Shown here: in pieces, positions 33,639 to 42,042 of the stretch
Layout of the letters: each line of letters begins with the position of its first letter
Numbering within the stretch: the stretch's first letter is position 1
Assembly (NCBI GenBank): GCA_947589225.1
Contig: CANQBC010000001.1
Location: 1 to 64,000 of the forward strand
DNA: 64,000 nucleotides
Source of the DNA: an uncultured Oscillospiraceae bacterium
Lineage (GTDB): Bacteria > Bacillota > Clostridia > Oscillospirales > Oscillospiraceae
Direction of reading: 5' to 3'
Made by a program: the position numbers and the translations under genes
The notes under the pieces: model-generated
Databases searched by the model: none
Seen by the model: only the letters and a program-made list of their open reading frames with translations
Told to the model about the DNA's origin: nothing

Positions 33639-34358
33639 ATGCTTGACGTCGAGCATGTCACAAAACGATACGGCAAGGTCACGGCCTGCGACGATGTGAG
33701 CTTCCGGCTGGAGCCGGGGAGCGTGACGGTGCTGTTGGGGCCCAACGGGGCGGGAAAGAGCACCATAATAAAGTCCGTGGCGGGGTTTCTCAAATACGAG
33801 GGGAAGATCACCGTGGGCGGGTTCCCCAACAAGAGCGTGGAGGCGCGCCGGCTTTTGGGGTACATACCGGAGATGCCCTCGCTCTACCCCAACCTGACGG
33901 TCTCGGAGCACATGGAATTTCTGGCGCGGGCATACAGGCTGACGGACTACGCCGGGCGTGTGGACGAGCTTTTCCGCCGGCTTGAGCTGGAGGACAAGCG
34001 GCGCAAATTCGGAGACGAGCTTTCAAAGGGTATGCAGCAGAAGCTCAATATTTGCCTGGGACTTTTGCCGGAGCCGAAGCTCATCCTTCTGGACGAACCC
34101 ATGATCGGGCTGGACCCCCACGCCATCAAGGAGCTGAAGCTGATCATCGAGGAGCTTCGCGCCCAGGGCCGCACGATGCTGGTGAGCACCCACATCATCG
34201 ACAGCGTGGATATGCTGTGGGATCGGACGGTCATCATGGACGGCGGGCGCGTCCGGGCCAACGTCACAAGGAGCGAGCTTGAAAAGGACGGGCGCACCTT
34301 AGAGCAGCTCTTTTTCGAGGTCACCGAGGGGACGGCCCCGGAGGGCGGGGAAGCATGA
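33639..34358 (+). CDS. ABC transporter ATP-binding protein
   Basis: A 239-aa ATPase of the ABC-2 exporter type. Walker A GPNGAGKST, signature LSKGMQQKLNICLGLL, Walker B LILLDEPMIGLDPHA and H-loop VSTHI are intact. ATG 33639 follows GGGAGG at 33625-33630, and the longer frame upstream lies in the leader. It overlaps the membrane partner by 4 bases (ATGA). Its expression is probably gated by the leader terminator at 33572-33598. The substrate is unknown; this family includes drug, bacteriocin and lipid exporters. Confidence 0.93.
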   Translation: MLDVEHVTKRYGKVTACDDVSFRLEPGSVTVLLGPNGAGKSTIIKSVAGFLKYEGKITVGGFPNKSVEARRLLGYIPEMPSLYPNLTVSEHMEFLARAYRLTDYAGRVDELFRRLELEDKRRKFGDELSKGMQQKLNICLGLLPEPKLILLDEPMIGLDPHAIKELKLIIEELRAQGRTMLVSTHIIDSVDMLWDRTVIMDGGRVRANVTRSELEKDGRTLEQLFFEVTEGTAPEGGEA

Positions 34359-35989
34359 GACTGTTTGCCTATTACGCCCTCCACACCTTTAAAAACCAGC
34401 TGAGAAAGCTCCTCAAGACGTGGGTGATGGTTTTCTTCCTGGTCTGCTTCGTGCTGGGCATCGGCATCGGCGCGATTTTTGTGTTTGTGGACGAAGCCGG
34501 CGAGCCGGAGGAACCCGTCGAGGACGCGGAGGAGCCGGAGGGGCCGTCGTTTTTCGAGGAACAGGGGATAGAGAAAAGCGAGCTTATCGAGCTTGTGGCC
34601 GGGGGCGCGGCGCTTCTCCTGTTTGCGTTTTACGCGGTGAACGCGGATAAAAACGGGGCGCGGATCTTTCTGCCCGCCGATGTGAACCTCCTGTTCCCGT
34701 CGCCCATGAAGCCCCAGTCGGTGCTGATGTTCCGGCTCGCCACACAGGTGGGGGTCGGCGTCCTGGGCGGCGCCTATATGCTCTTCCAGCTTCCCAACCT
34801 GATCCTGAACGCGGGCCTTTCCGTGTGGGCGGCGCTGGCGCTGGCGGCGGCCTGGGGCCTTGCCGTGATCTTTTGCATCCTCATACAGCTGTCGCTCTAC
34901 ACCCTCTCGAACACATACCCCGCCGTGAAGCGGTATCTGCGCCGGGGCGTCTATCTCGTCCTGGCGGCGCTGGCGGTGGGCTTTGCCGCCTTCGCCTCGC
35001 GGAGCGGGGAGGGGTGGCTCAAAGCCGCCGTGGCTTTCTTCAACGCCCCCGGCACCAGGTTTATCCCCATCTGGGGCTGGCTCAAGGGCTTTTGCGGCTT
35101 CGCGGCGGAGGGGAACCTTGCGGGGGCGCTTCTGGAGCTTCTGGCCATGCTCCTGGGCGGCGCGGCGCTGGCGGCCTTCATCTGGCGCATCAAGGCGGAT
35201 TTCTATGAGGACGCCATGGCCCGGTCCGAGGAGACGGCGGAGCTTCTGGCCGCCGCCCAGGCGGAGAACGCCACCGGCCTTGTCCGCAGGAAGAAGGACA
35301 GGAGCGAGAAGCTTACGCGGGACGGCCTCCGGCACGGCGCGGGTGCCAACGTGTACTTCTTCAAGACCCTCTACAACCGCCGGCGCTTCGCGCACCTGGG
35401 GGTGTTCACAAAGACCATGGAGACGTATCTGGCCGCCGCCCTGCTTGTGGGCGTGATCTGCCGCTTCACCGGCACCCCCGGCAGCGTCCCCGTGGCCCTG
35501 ACGCTGGGCGCTCTGGCCTTCTTCCGCTCCCTGGGCAACCCCCTGGAGCAGGACACCGGGACGGACTGGTTTAAGACCATCCCGGAGTCGGCCTGGGCAA
35601 AGCTCTTCTGGTCGCTGCTGGGCGGGACGGCGTGCTGTCTCCTGGATGTGCTGCCGGCCCTTCTCGCCGGAGCTCTCGCCGCCGGATCGAACCCCCTGAC
35701 AGCCCTGCTTCCGCTCCCGCTGATCGTCTCCGTGGATCTCTACGCCACGGCGGTGGGGGCGTTCATCGGCCTGTCCGTGCCGGTGTCCGCCGGAAAGACC
35801 ATCAAGCAGGTGGTTCAGATCATGTTCGTCTATTTCGGACTTCTGCCCGATGTGGTTTTCGCCGTGGTGGGGCTGGCCCTGGGGCATACCGGCACGGCCC
35901 TGATCCTGGCCGCGGCGGTGAATTTTGGGCTGGGCCTCGCTTTCCTCGGCCTGTCGACCGTTTTCCTCGAGCCGGGGGGCGGAAAATGA
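34355..35989 (+). CDS. Putative ABC exporter membrane subunit
   Basis: A 544-aa integral membrane protein cotranscribed with the ATPase through an ATGA overlap. Hydrophobic segments lie near residues 25-48, 85-100, 125-205, 260-285 and 360-540, about twelve or more helices in all. An acidic linker (EEPVEDAEEPE) follows the first helix. It resembles the firmicute putative ABC exporter family rather than classical two-component ABC-2 permeases. The pair probably forms an efflux system; the neighbouring CPBP protease could mature or protect against an exported peptide, which is inference. Confidence 0.8.
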   Translation: MRLFAYYALHTFKNQLRKLLKTWVMVFFLVCFVLGIGIGAIFVFVDEAGEPEEPVEDAEEPEGPSFFEEQGIEKSELIELVAGGAALLLFAFYAVNADKNGARIFLPADVNLLFPSPMKPQSVLMFRLATQVGVGVLGGAYMLFQLPNLILNAGLSVWAALALAAAWGLAVIFCILIQLSLYTLSNTYPAVKRYLRRGVYLVLAALAVGFAAFASRSGEGWLKAAVAFFNAPGTRFIPIWGWLKGFCGFAAEGNLAGALLELLAMLLGGAALAAFIWRIKADFYEDAMARSEETAELLAAAQAENATGLVRRKKDRSEKLTRDGLRHGAGANVYFFKTLYNRRRFAHLGVFTKTMETYLAAALLVGVICRFTGTPGSVPVALTLGALAFFRSLGNPLEQDTGTDWFKTIPESAWAKLFWSLLGGTACCLLDVLPALLAGALAAGSNPLTALLPLPLIVSVDLYATAVGAFIGLSVPVSAGKTIKQVVQIMFVYFGLLPDVVFAVVGLALGHTGTALILAAAVNFGLGLAFLGLSTVFLEPGGGK

Positions 35990-36041
35990 GCTTAAAAATA
36001 GAATCAAATAAATAGAATAAAAAATTGGAGGCGGTATTAAA

Positions 36042-37004
36042 ATGGCAAAAAAGCAATTTTCACGTCTTGGTTTTGGAGTCCTGACCATACTCCTTTCGGC
36101 AAGCGTCTTTCAGGCCGTCGCGGCGGTGGCGGCTGTGCTGGTGTGGCCGGACGAGGGGACGCGGCCGGGGTGGCTTATGTGGGCGGCGACCTTTGCGCCC
36201 ATGTATCTTTTGGCGGTGCCCCTGGGCCTTCTCGTGATGCGCAAGGCCCCCGCGACGCCGCGCCAGCAGCACCCCATGACGGCGAAGGAGTTTGTCACCG
36301 CGGGACTTATCAGCGTATTTCTCATGTACGCGGGCAACATCATCGGCAGCGTCATACTGACGGTCATCCAGGCCGTGGCGGGCACGACGGCGGAGAACCC
36401 GCTCCTGACCTACGCCATGGACGACAATCTCCTTCTCCGGGTGCTGGTCATGGTGGTGATCGCCCCGGTCATCGAGGAGTACATCTTCCGCAAGCAGCTC
36501 ATCGACAGGATGAACGCCTACGGGGAAAAGCTGGCGGTGGTGACCTCGGCTCTGATATTCGGACTTTTCCACGGGAACCTCAGCCAGTTCTTTTACGCCT
36601 TCGCCCTGGGGCTGGTGTTCGGGTACGTCTATTTGAGGACCGGAAGGCTCCGCTACTCCGCCGCGCTTCATATGTTCATAAACTTCCTTGGCAGCGTGGT
36701 CGCGCCTGCGGTTCTCGCGAGCGTGGACGTGGACGCTGTGAGCAGTTTGGATTTTGTCGATTTCGAGGCGCTGGCGGCATACCTTGTCACCCTGGTGCCG
36801 CTGATGGTCTACGGGCTCGTGATGTTTGGGCTTGTGATCGCGGGACTGGTGCTGTTTTGCCTCAACGTGCGAAAGACTTCCTTCGACCCGGCCCCGATGG
36901 AGCTTGAGCGGAGCGAGAGATTTAAAACGGCTTTCCTGAATCCCGGAATGATCCTCTTCGCTATCCTGTGCCTGGCGTCCATAGTGCTGACGTTCCTGGT
37001 ATAA
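36042..37004 (+). CDS. CPBP-family intramembrane glutamic endopeptidase
   Basis: A 320-aa membrane protease of the CPBP (Abi/CAAX) family. Motif 1 EEYIFRKQ (EExxxR) near residue 146, motif 2 FGLFHGN near 170 and motif 3 HMFINF near 208 supply the catalytic Glu/His/Asn set. About eight helices are predicted. The RBS TTGGAGGCGG lies upstream of ATG 36042. The family includes prenyl-protein processing, bacteriocin self-immunity and peptide-maturation enzymes. The position behind an ABC exporter fits bacteriocin or peptide handling, but no precursor peptide is recognisable. A terminator overlaps its stop codon. Confidence 0.9.
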   Translation: MAKKQFSRLGFGVLTILLSASVFQAVAAVAAVLVWPDEGTRPGWLMWAATFAPMYLLAVPLGLLVMRKAPATPRQQHPMTAKEFVTAGLISVFLMYAGNIIGSVILTVIQAVAGTTAENPLLTYAMDDNLLLRVLVMVVIAPVIEEYIFRKQLIDRMNAYGEKLAVVTSALIFGLFHGNLSQFFYAFALGLVFGYVYLRTGRLRYSAALHMFINFLGSVVAPAVLASVDVDAVSSLDFVDFEALAAYLVTLVPLMVYGLVMFGLVIAGLVLFCLNVRKTSFDPAPMELERSERFKTAFLNPGMILFAILCLASIVLTFLV

Positions 37005-37025
37005 TAATCGCTTTGCGATTATTAT
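37001..37025 (+). terminator. Hairpin overlapping the CPBP stop codon
   Basis: ATAATAATCGC-TTT-GCGATTATTAT is a perfect stem that includes the stop codon and is followed by ATTTG. It has only a weak T-tract, so it may act as a 3' stabiliser as much as a terminator. Confidence 0.6.
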
Positions 37026-37136
37026 ATTTGATTTTCAGCCGTCCCGCTCCCGCCCTGACGGGCGGAACCGCGGGACATGGCGGATATACCATAAAGCCGT
37101 AAGCTTTATGAGACGGCGTCGCTCCCAAACAGAGCC

Positions 37137-37209
37137 CGGCGGCCCCCGCGCTTTGTCAAAGCGCGGGGGCCGCCGACAGCTTCAAGCGGCCGGGGAATAC
37201 CCGGCCGCT
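37137..37209. repeat. Two adjacent very strong GC hairpins
   Basis: CGGCGGCCCCCGCGCTTTG (37137-37155) is perfectly complementary to 37157-37175, and AGCGGCCGGG (37185-37194) to 37200-37209. They sit between converging genes (CPBP plus, GNAT minus), so a transcription barrier or terminator pair is likely. The rest of 37026-37264 shows no gene. Confidence 0.75.
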
Positions 37210-37264
37210 CCGTTATATTCGAGCCGCTTGCCCCGGCGGGGTACGGGAGAAAAAAGCGGGCGCT

Positions 37265-37822
37265 TTATTTCTCCCGTACCTCCGGGAAAGGTACAAAAGC
37301 CTCCGGCGCCGAATCGTTCTCCTTCAGGATCTTCTGCATCCACACCACGTCCACCCAGCTCCCCATCTTGAACGCGCACTTTGAAAAACGCGCTACGCGC
37401 TCAAAATCGAGGCTTGAGTGGAACTTTATGCTCTCCTTGTTGGGGTAGGAGATGCACGCGTCGATGCTGGCGATGTTCTGCAGCCGGAGATACCGCTCCA
37501 GCTGGGTATAGAGCATCCGCCCGATGCCGTGCCTGTGCATGTCCCGCCGTACGTAGACGCTGGCCTCGCAGCACCAGATGTAGGCGACGCGCTCACGGAA
37601 CTCCCCGGCGTAGGCATAACCCACGATCTGACCGCCCGCCTCAGCAACGAGATAGGGGTAACGGGCGAGCGTCCGGCGGATCCTGCCCTCAAATTCGGCA
37701 ACCGACGGCACGTCGTACTCAAAGGTCACCGTGGTGTTCTCCACATACCAGGAGTATATCCCCAAAAGCGCCTCGGCGTCCTCCGGCCTCGCGATCCTCA
37801 GGGCAACAGCTTCTTCGCTCAT
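37265..37822 (-). CDS. GNAT-family N-acetyltransferase
   Basis: A 185-aa acetyltransferase. Start ATG 37820-37822 is chosen because GGGGATAAAT lies upstream and the GNAT fold begins at once (LRIARPEDAEALLGIY). Features include the FEYDVPS segment, central strands with VAEAGGQIVGYAYA and the acetyl-CoA loop DMHRHGIGRMLYTQL. The architecture and FxxxxPS-type motif recall phosphinothricin/methionine-sulfoximine acetyltransferases, but substrate residues cannot be verified by eye. The upstream in-frame extension to 38029 overlaps the divergent small gene and is not conserved. Confidence 0.85.
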   Translation of the reverse strand: MSEEAVALRIARPEDAEALLGIYSWYVENTTVTFEYDVPSVAEFEGRIRRTLARYPYLVAEAGGQIVGYAYAGEFRERVAYIWCCEASVYVRRDMHRHGIGRMLYTQLERYLRLQNIASIDACISYPNKESIKFHSSLDFERVARFSKCAFKMGSWVDVVWMQKILKENDSAPEAFVPFPEVREK

Positions 37823-37933
37823 ATTTATCCCCTTTATCCCCCAAAAAATGATCGTCCATAGTATAAAGCAAAAACCGGGGGAATGAAAGTGTAAAAATCG
37901 CAAAAGCTTGAAAATCCCCCTGTGAAAAATTTG

Positions 37934-37962
37934 TTGACTTGACAATGCGGAGGCATTAAAAT
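37934..37962 (+). promoter_or_regulatory. Sigma-A promoter of the small zinc-ribbon gene
   Basis: TTGACT (37934-37939), a 17-base spacer and TAAAAT (37957-37962). The predicted start (about 37969) falls at the Shine-Dalgarno, giving a very short leader. Confidence 0.65.
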
Positions 37963-37982
37963 AGGAGGAGAGGAGGCGTGCC

Positions 37983-38279
37983 ATGAAATACATATACGTT
38001 CTCGACATCCTATTGGAATACATCTTCATGTTCGCCTTCGCCGTCTTCCTGGTGCTTGGCGTTTTTAACTGGCGATTCTTTATCGCCGCCGGCGCGGCGC
38101 TGGTGCTCTATGTGATCTGGGCCCTCGCCCGTCTGCGCTGTCCCTGGTGCCACAGCGGTGTGGAGCTGGGAGAGCTTGCCAGGGCCCGCCGTCATGGCTG
38201 CCACTGTCCCGCCTGCGGCCACGAGATAACCGTGGTCACCCGCGTCAACAAAAACCCGCGCGGGCGGCGCGGAGAGTGA
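37983..38279 (+). CDS. Small membrane protein with a zinc ribbon
   Basis: A 98-aa protein. Two hydrophobic segments (about residues 8-28 and 30-49) are followed by a cytoplasmic zinc-ribbon-like knuckle pair, CPWC (53-56) and C73/CPAC (75-78), and a basic tail. GAGAGGAGG precedes ATG 37983. I do not recognise a named family. Similar small zinc-ribbon membrane proteins occur widely in Clostridia. It runs divergently from GNAT and converges on rsmI. Confidence 0.7.
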   Translation: MKYIYVLDILLEYIFMFAFAVFLVLGVFNWRFFIAAGAALVLYVIWALARLRCPWCHSGVELGELARARRHGCHCPACGHEITVVTRVNKNPRGRRGE

Positions 38280-38312
38280 CCGTGGGCCACGGATCGATAC
38301 CGCCCTCCCTTT

Positions 38313-39140
38313 TTATTTTTCGACTGCCCCGTCGTATATGGCGTTTTTTGGCTGTCCGGTGCGCTGGCTGGCGCGCTTCGCCGCGTCCTTGAGGCTCATG
38401 CCCGACCGGCGCAGCTCCAGCGCCATATTTATCGCGTCCTCAAGGGTGGCCGCCGGCGCGATGTCCGCCTTCGCGCCCTCCACCACCAGTACGAACTCGC
38501 CCCGGGGCGTGTTGTTTTTGTAGTATTCCGCCGCCTCGGCCAGCGTCGTCCGCACCGTCTCCTCGTGTATCTTCGTAAGCTCCCGGCACAGGGCGATCCT
38601 CCGGTCGCCCAGCACCTCCAGCATGTCGCGCAGGGTGTCCGCCAGCTTGTGAGGCGCCTCGTAAAAGACCATGGTGCGCGCCTCCCCGCGCAGGGAGTCC
38701 AGATGCTCAAACCGAGCGCTCTTATTGACGGACAGGAATCCCTCGAATGTGAATCTCCCTGTGGGAAGGGCCGACAGGGCCAGGGCGGAGATCACGGCGC
38801 TGGGCCCTGGCACCACCCGCACGTCCACGCCCGCCCCGGCGCACAGCCGCACCAGATCCTCGCCGGGGTCGGAGATGGCCGGCATCCCGGCGTCCGTCAC
38901 CAGCGCGCAGCTCTCGCCCGCCTTGAGACGGGCGAGGATGGCCCTGCCGCTCTCGGCCTTGTTGTGCTCGTAGTAGCTGACAAGCGGCTTGCGAAGGCCG
39001 AAATGGGTCAGGAGCTTCAGCGTCACCCGCGTGTCCTCCGCGGCCACGAAATCGGCCTGCTTAAGGGCCTCCACCGCCCGCGGGGACATGTCCCCCAGGT
39101 TGCCGATGGGCGTCCCCACCACATAAAGAGTCCCGGTCAT
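38313..39140 (-). CDS. rsmI: 16S rRNA (cytidine1402-2'-O)-methyltransferase
   Basis: RsmI 2'-O-methylates C1402 of 16S rRNA near the P site. The 275-aa tetrapyrrole-methylase-fold protein has the hallmark N-terminus LYVVGTPIGNLGDMSPRA, the AEDTR motif, the GMPAISDPG loop and VVPGPSAVISALALSALP. The ATG lies 4 bases inside the end of the upstream methyltransferase gene, indicating coupling. The same pairing (yabB...rsmI) is seen in Bacillus. Confidence 0.95.
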   Translation of the reverse strand: MTGTLYVVGTPIGNLGDMSPRAVEALKQADFVAAEDTRVTLKLLTHFGLRKPLVSYYEHNKAESGRAILARLKAGESCALVTDAGMPAISDPGEDLVRLCAGAGVDVRVVPGPSAVISALALSALPTGRFTFEGFLSVNKSARFEHLDSLRGEARTMVFYEAPHKLADTLRDMLEVLGDRRIALCRELTKIHEETVRTTLAEAAEYYKNNTPRGEFVLVVEGAKADIAPAATLEDAINMALELRRSGMSLKDAAKRASQRTGQPKNAIYDGAVEK

Positions 39141-39859
39141 AGTTCCTCCTGTTCAAGGCGGTATATCCGCCGCGTCTCCCCGGTGTCCGTTCCGTCCGGG
39201 TTTTTCAAAATGAGAGCCGGCTCCACCCGCACACCGGGCCGGCCATTTTTTCTGCACTCGATGAGCGCCACGCTCGGCGCTCTTCCGGTGCGCGCCTGTA
39301 CCAGCCGGAGTCTTTTCGGCTCCAGCCGCGCCCCGGTGAGCGTCACCAGCGCCCGGCTGAGCTTCCCGCAGGGGTAGACCAGGGCGAACCTCCCCCCGTC
39401 CCCCAGAAGCCGAGAGGCGGAGTCCGCCAGCTCCTCCAGGGTACACGTCCGCTCCTGCCGGGCGTTCCGCCGCTCCTCCGCCGGGTCGGAGCCGGCGCCC
39501 GTGGCGAAATAAGGGGGATTTGAGACGATCAGGTGGTAGCGCCCCATCTCCGCCTCCCGGAGGGTGCGCAGATCCCGGTTGTACACCGTAAGCCGCAAGT
39601 CCAGGCCGTTGCGCTCCACGTTCCGCCGCGCCAGCGCGGCGGCGGCCTCATCCAGCTCCACAAGGTCGATGTGTACGGTTTCCGAGCGGGATGCCAAAAT
39701 CAGCGACAGGATCCCGCTTCCCGCCCCGAGATCCGCCGCGCGCGAGACGCCGTTCAGAGACGGGAAATGACCCAGCAGCACGGAGTCCGTACACACCGGT
39801 TCCGCGTCCGGTGATACCTCCATGCTCGGCCCGCCCGGCCACAGTAAAAAGTCCTCCAT
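39137..39859 (-). CDS. yabB: tRNA1(Val) (adenine37-N6)-methyltransferase-like enzyme
   Basis: A 240-aa class I SAM-dependent methyltransferase of the YfiC/TrmN6 (YabB) family, expected to make m6A37 in tRNA-Val. The SAM motif DLGAGSGILSLILA is near residues 42-55, the acidic VELDEAAAALA follows, and the catalytic NPPYFATG motif lies near 112. AAGGAGGCGGGAGG precedes the ATG at 39857-39859, with a strong promoter upstream. It is translationally coupled to rsmI. Confidence 0.9.
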   Translation of the reverse strand: MEDFLLWPGGPSMEVSPDAEPVCTDSVLLGHFPSLNGVSRAADLGAGSGILSLILASRSETVHIDLVELDEAAAALARRNVERNGLDLRLTVYNRDLRTLREAEMGRYHLIVSNPPYFATGAGSDPAEERRNARQERTCTLEELADSASRLLGDGGRFALVYPCGKLSRALVTLTGARLEPKRLRLVQARTGRAPSVALIECRKNGRPGVRVEPALILKNPDGTDTGETRRIYRLEQEEL

Positions 39860-39891
39860 CCTCCCGCCTCCTTCCCGTTTCCGTGCTTATG

Positions 39892-39920
39892 ATTATAGCC
39901 CATACGGGCAAAAAATGCAA
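39892..39920 (-). promoter_or_regulatory. Sigma-A promoter of yabB-rsmI
   Basis: On the minus strand TTGCAT (39915-39920), a 17-base spacer and TATAAT (39892-39897), with a start near 39885. Confidence 0.8.
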
Positions 39921-39966
39921 CAGCGCGCCGCCGGGATCCCGGGCATCGAGATCCGCGCCGGAAAAC

Positions 39967-39994
39967 AAAAAAGGCCGCCGGCAACCGGACGGCC
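39967..39994 (-). terminator. Minus-strand intrinsic terminator
   Basis: Read on the minus strand, GGCCGTCCGG-TTG-CCGGCGGCC is followed by TTTTTTG. It insulates the yabB promoter from the remnant genes upstream on that strand. Confidence 0.75.
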
Positions 39995-40043
39995 CAATAA
40001 GGAAGCAACTTCGACAAGCTGAATTTCCGGCATTGTAAAGGCC

Positions 40044-40090
40044 AAAACGCTCAGAAAGGCAGAAATGCTTTTCTGAGCGTTTTCTTTTTC
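40044..40090. terminator. 14-bp-arm hairpin with T-tract
   Basis: AAAACGCTCAGAAA (40044-40057) pairs perfectly with 40070-40083, followed by CTTTTT on the plus strand and by AAAA-complement on the minus strand. It marks the border between the core methyltransferase genes and the decayed region that follows. Bases 39995-40153 otherwise show no gene. Confidence 0.7.
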
Positions 40091-40153
40091 GCAAATTCGT
40101 CTTTGAGAGCGGTATCTGCTACAATGAGGCCATCACAGAAAGGAGGTCAAAAA

Positions 40154-40275
40154 TTGAGTGTAAAGCTGACGTACCACCGGGAGGGCGACTACCTGATCCC
40201 AAACCTGGCTGTCCCGGAGGACATATCCACGGGTGTCTGGAGCATAAGACGGATGGATTACCTGAAGCGGCACCG
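40154..40275 (+). pseudogene. tnpV: Truncated TnpV (transposon-encoded protein), N-terminal fragment
   Basis: TTG 40154 has an excellent RBS (AGGAGG, 40141-40146). The product starts like TnpV proteins of clostridial transposons, with LTYHREGDYLIPNL and a YLKRHR motif. After about 41 residues similarity ends abruptly, and the frame runs to 40372 through sequence that is antisense to a restriction-enzyme remnant. Intact TnpV is about 120 aa, so roughly two thirds are missing. It marks one end of an old mobile-element insertion or deletion. Confidence 0.75.
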
Positions 40276-40284
40276 CATACAAAT

Positions 40285-40676
40285 TCATAACTTCTGGCTC
40301 TGCTTATCCTCCCGTACAAAGCCACTCTTGGTTTCGATGATCCAAATCTCGCCGCGAACGCTGATCACATAGTTCGGGAAAAAAGACTTCTGCTTGCTAA
40401 AGCCGTCCAAATACACAATGGAAAATATTCTGCACCCTTGTCGCCGTTCTTATAGACCCAGTCCACCGCATCGCAGGTCTCGCAGAAACGCTCAAATTTC
40501 TTCTCGGAGACGGAGCGCACTTCTGCCGAGGCCAGATAGCCGATATACACGTTCTTTTCCATCACCGCCTGGGATTTTGCCGTTCCGTCATAGGCGAACA
40601 GGCAGGACGGGTGAATGTGGAACGGTACGGTTATGATGGCCGAGGCCTTGATAATCTGCTGATCCAGCAAGGCGGC
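40285..40676 (-). pseudogene. C-terminal remnant of a restriction/DEAD-helicase subunit
   Basis: The minus strand encodes ALLDQQIIKASAI...FHIHPSCLFAYDG...EKNVYIGYLASAEVR, then after a frameshift near 40430 the continuation SIVYLDGFSKQKSFFPNYV and GEIWIIETK, ending at the TGA at 40285-40287. This is the look of the C-terminal nuclease part of type III-like restriction or helicase proteins, where the ETK triad is typical. The N-terminal helicase is gone; the fragment is fused in frame to preA and also frameshifted, so it is a pseudogene. The family call rests on motif memory, not a search. Confidence 0.65.
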
Positions 40677-41490
40677 CATTTTAGGTTTTCTGGCTTCATC
40701 AAGAACCAGCGCTTTGTGACCGCCGTCCGCGCAAGAAATAACGCACCTGCCGCAGCCAAGACACTGCTTACGATTAAACACGGGAAATTCAGCAGTTTCG
40801 CGGTCCAACTCGTCTGCGCTTACGATATTTCTGCTTGCTAGGCCTATGATTTCTTTAATGCTTTTAAAGCCGTGTTCTGACAAAAATCGCTTTGTTCCGT
40901 CTGTCATATCCTCGATTATGCGATAGCCGTACTGCATAACCGCCGTTGTCACCTGAATAATTGAACAACCCAGCGCAATAAATTCCAGCGCGTCCTGCCA
41001 GTTCTCAATGCCGCCTATTCCCGAAAGCGGAACACCGAAAAGGTCACGGCAGCCCGCAAGATCCGAAATAAACCTAAGCGCCACAGGCTTTACGGCTTTT
41101 CCCGAATAACCCGAAACAGCGCATTTTCCGTTTATTGACGGCTTTGCGCACATTTCATCAAGGTCTATCCCGGTAAGGCATTTTATCGTGTTTATTGCGG
41201 CTATTCCGTCCGCCTTGGCGTTTATCGCCGCAACAGCGGGTATGGTAATATCGGTTATGTTCGGCGTCATTTTCGCAAGTATCGGCAAGTTTGTTCCGCG
41301 CCTCACAGCCTGTGTATATTTTTCCACAAGCGCGGGGTTTGTTCCTACATCACTGCCCATTCCCTCGCCGACCATTTGCGGACAGGAAAAGTTGCATTCG
41401 ATAATATCAGCTCCCGCGTCCTCTGACAGCTTTGCAAGCCGCGTCCATTCGTCTTCATCGCTTCCCATAATAGAGGAAATAATAACCTTT
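40677..41490 (-). pseudogene. preA: Dihydropyrimidine dehydrogenase (PreA-like) fragment
   Basis: Flavoprotein PreA reduces uracil/thymine to dihydropyrimidines together with PreT. The fragment contains DADIIECNFSCP-type and NLPILAKMTPNITD motifs of the dihydroorotate-dehydrogenase-like barrel, GIDLDEMCAKPSINGK, and one ferredoxin-like motif CLGCGRCVISC. Its first 100 or so residues are missing: at about 41490 the sequence KVIISSIMGSD is joined, in another frame, to an ABC permease. Its C-terminus is replaced after KPKM by restriction-enzyme sequence. The substrate-binding core is nearly complete, but the FMN-proximal start and second Fe-S motif are lost. Confidence 0.8.
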
Positions 41491-42031
41491 TTGCGAAAAC
41501 AACGGTTTTTGGAGCTGCATAGCTTTTCATAAGATCTTCTGAAAACGGTTTAAGTTCTGTCAGCCCTCTGTATGCGTTTACGCTCATTGAGGCGGTGCAG
41601 AAGATCGTCACAACTATTATTTTTGCGGCGGTACTGCGAACGTCCACCACATCGCTCATATCTCTTGTCCAGTTATTTACGACGGGAGCGAGAGCAACTA
41701 TGGGAATTGCGTTGAATGCTGACACAAGCGCCAGACCTCCCGCACCCCATTTTCTGAAAACTGCGGCGAATACCGCAATCAGATAGCCGAGTATCGAGCC
41801 TGCCAAAAGCCCGCCGACAGCCACCGTAAGCGTGATTTTCGTGTGCTCGGCAATGGACTGTGAATTTGCACGAATTATCTCTCCTATTCGTGAGGGCAAC
41901 GGCAATGTCACCGTGTCCACGCCGATCAAACGATGAAGTATTTCCGTTTGCCAGAGAATGTATATCAACGCCCCAAACGCTAACGGCAGAACAAAGCTCG
42001 ACACAAGCGATAACAATCTTTTCGCTTTCAT
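41491..42031 (-). pseudogene. ABC transporter permease, 3'-truncated
   Basis: About 180 residues of a TauC/SsuC-type permease. The start is good (GAGGAGGTGAAAAATG). It has a TM helix at about 7-28, further helices, and the beginning of the EAA-loop region (FSEDLMKSYAAPKTVVFAK). There it stops matching and runs into preA in another frame. The family usually needs the complete EAA loop and two more helices (about 250 aa), so it is probably inactive. It lies 11 bases downstream of an intact paralogous permease gene. Confidence 0.8.
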
Positions 42032-42042
42032 TTTTCACCTCC

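Noticed and set aside
33947-36088. Antisense open frame of 713 codons opposite the ABC exporter genes
   Set aside because: Arg/Gln-rich shadow of a GC-rich sense gene, with no motif or start signal.
40365-41468. Single intact dihydropyrimidine dehydrogenase gene
   Set aside because: The frame is open, but its beginning is missing and its last 100 residues resemble a restriction/helicase protein, so it is a fusion of fragments.
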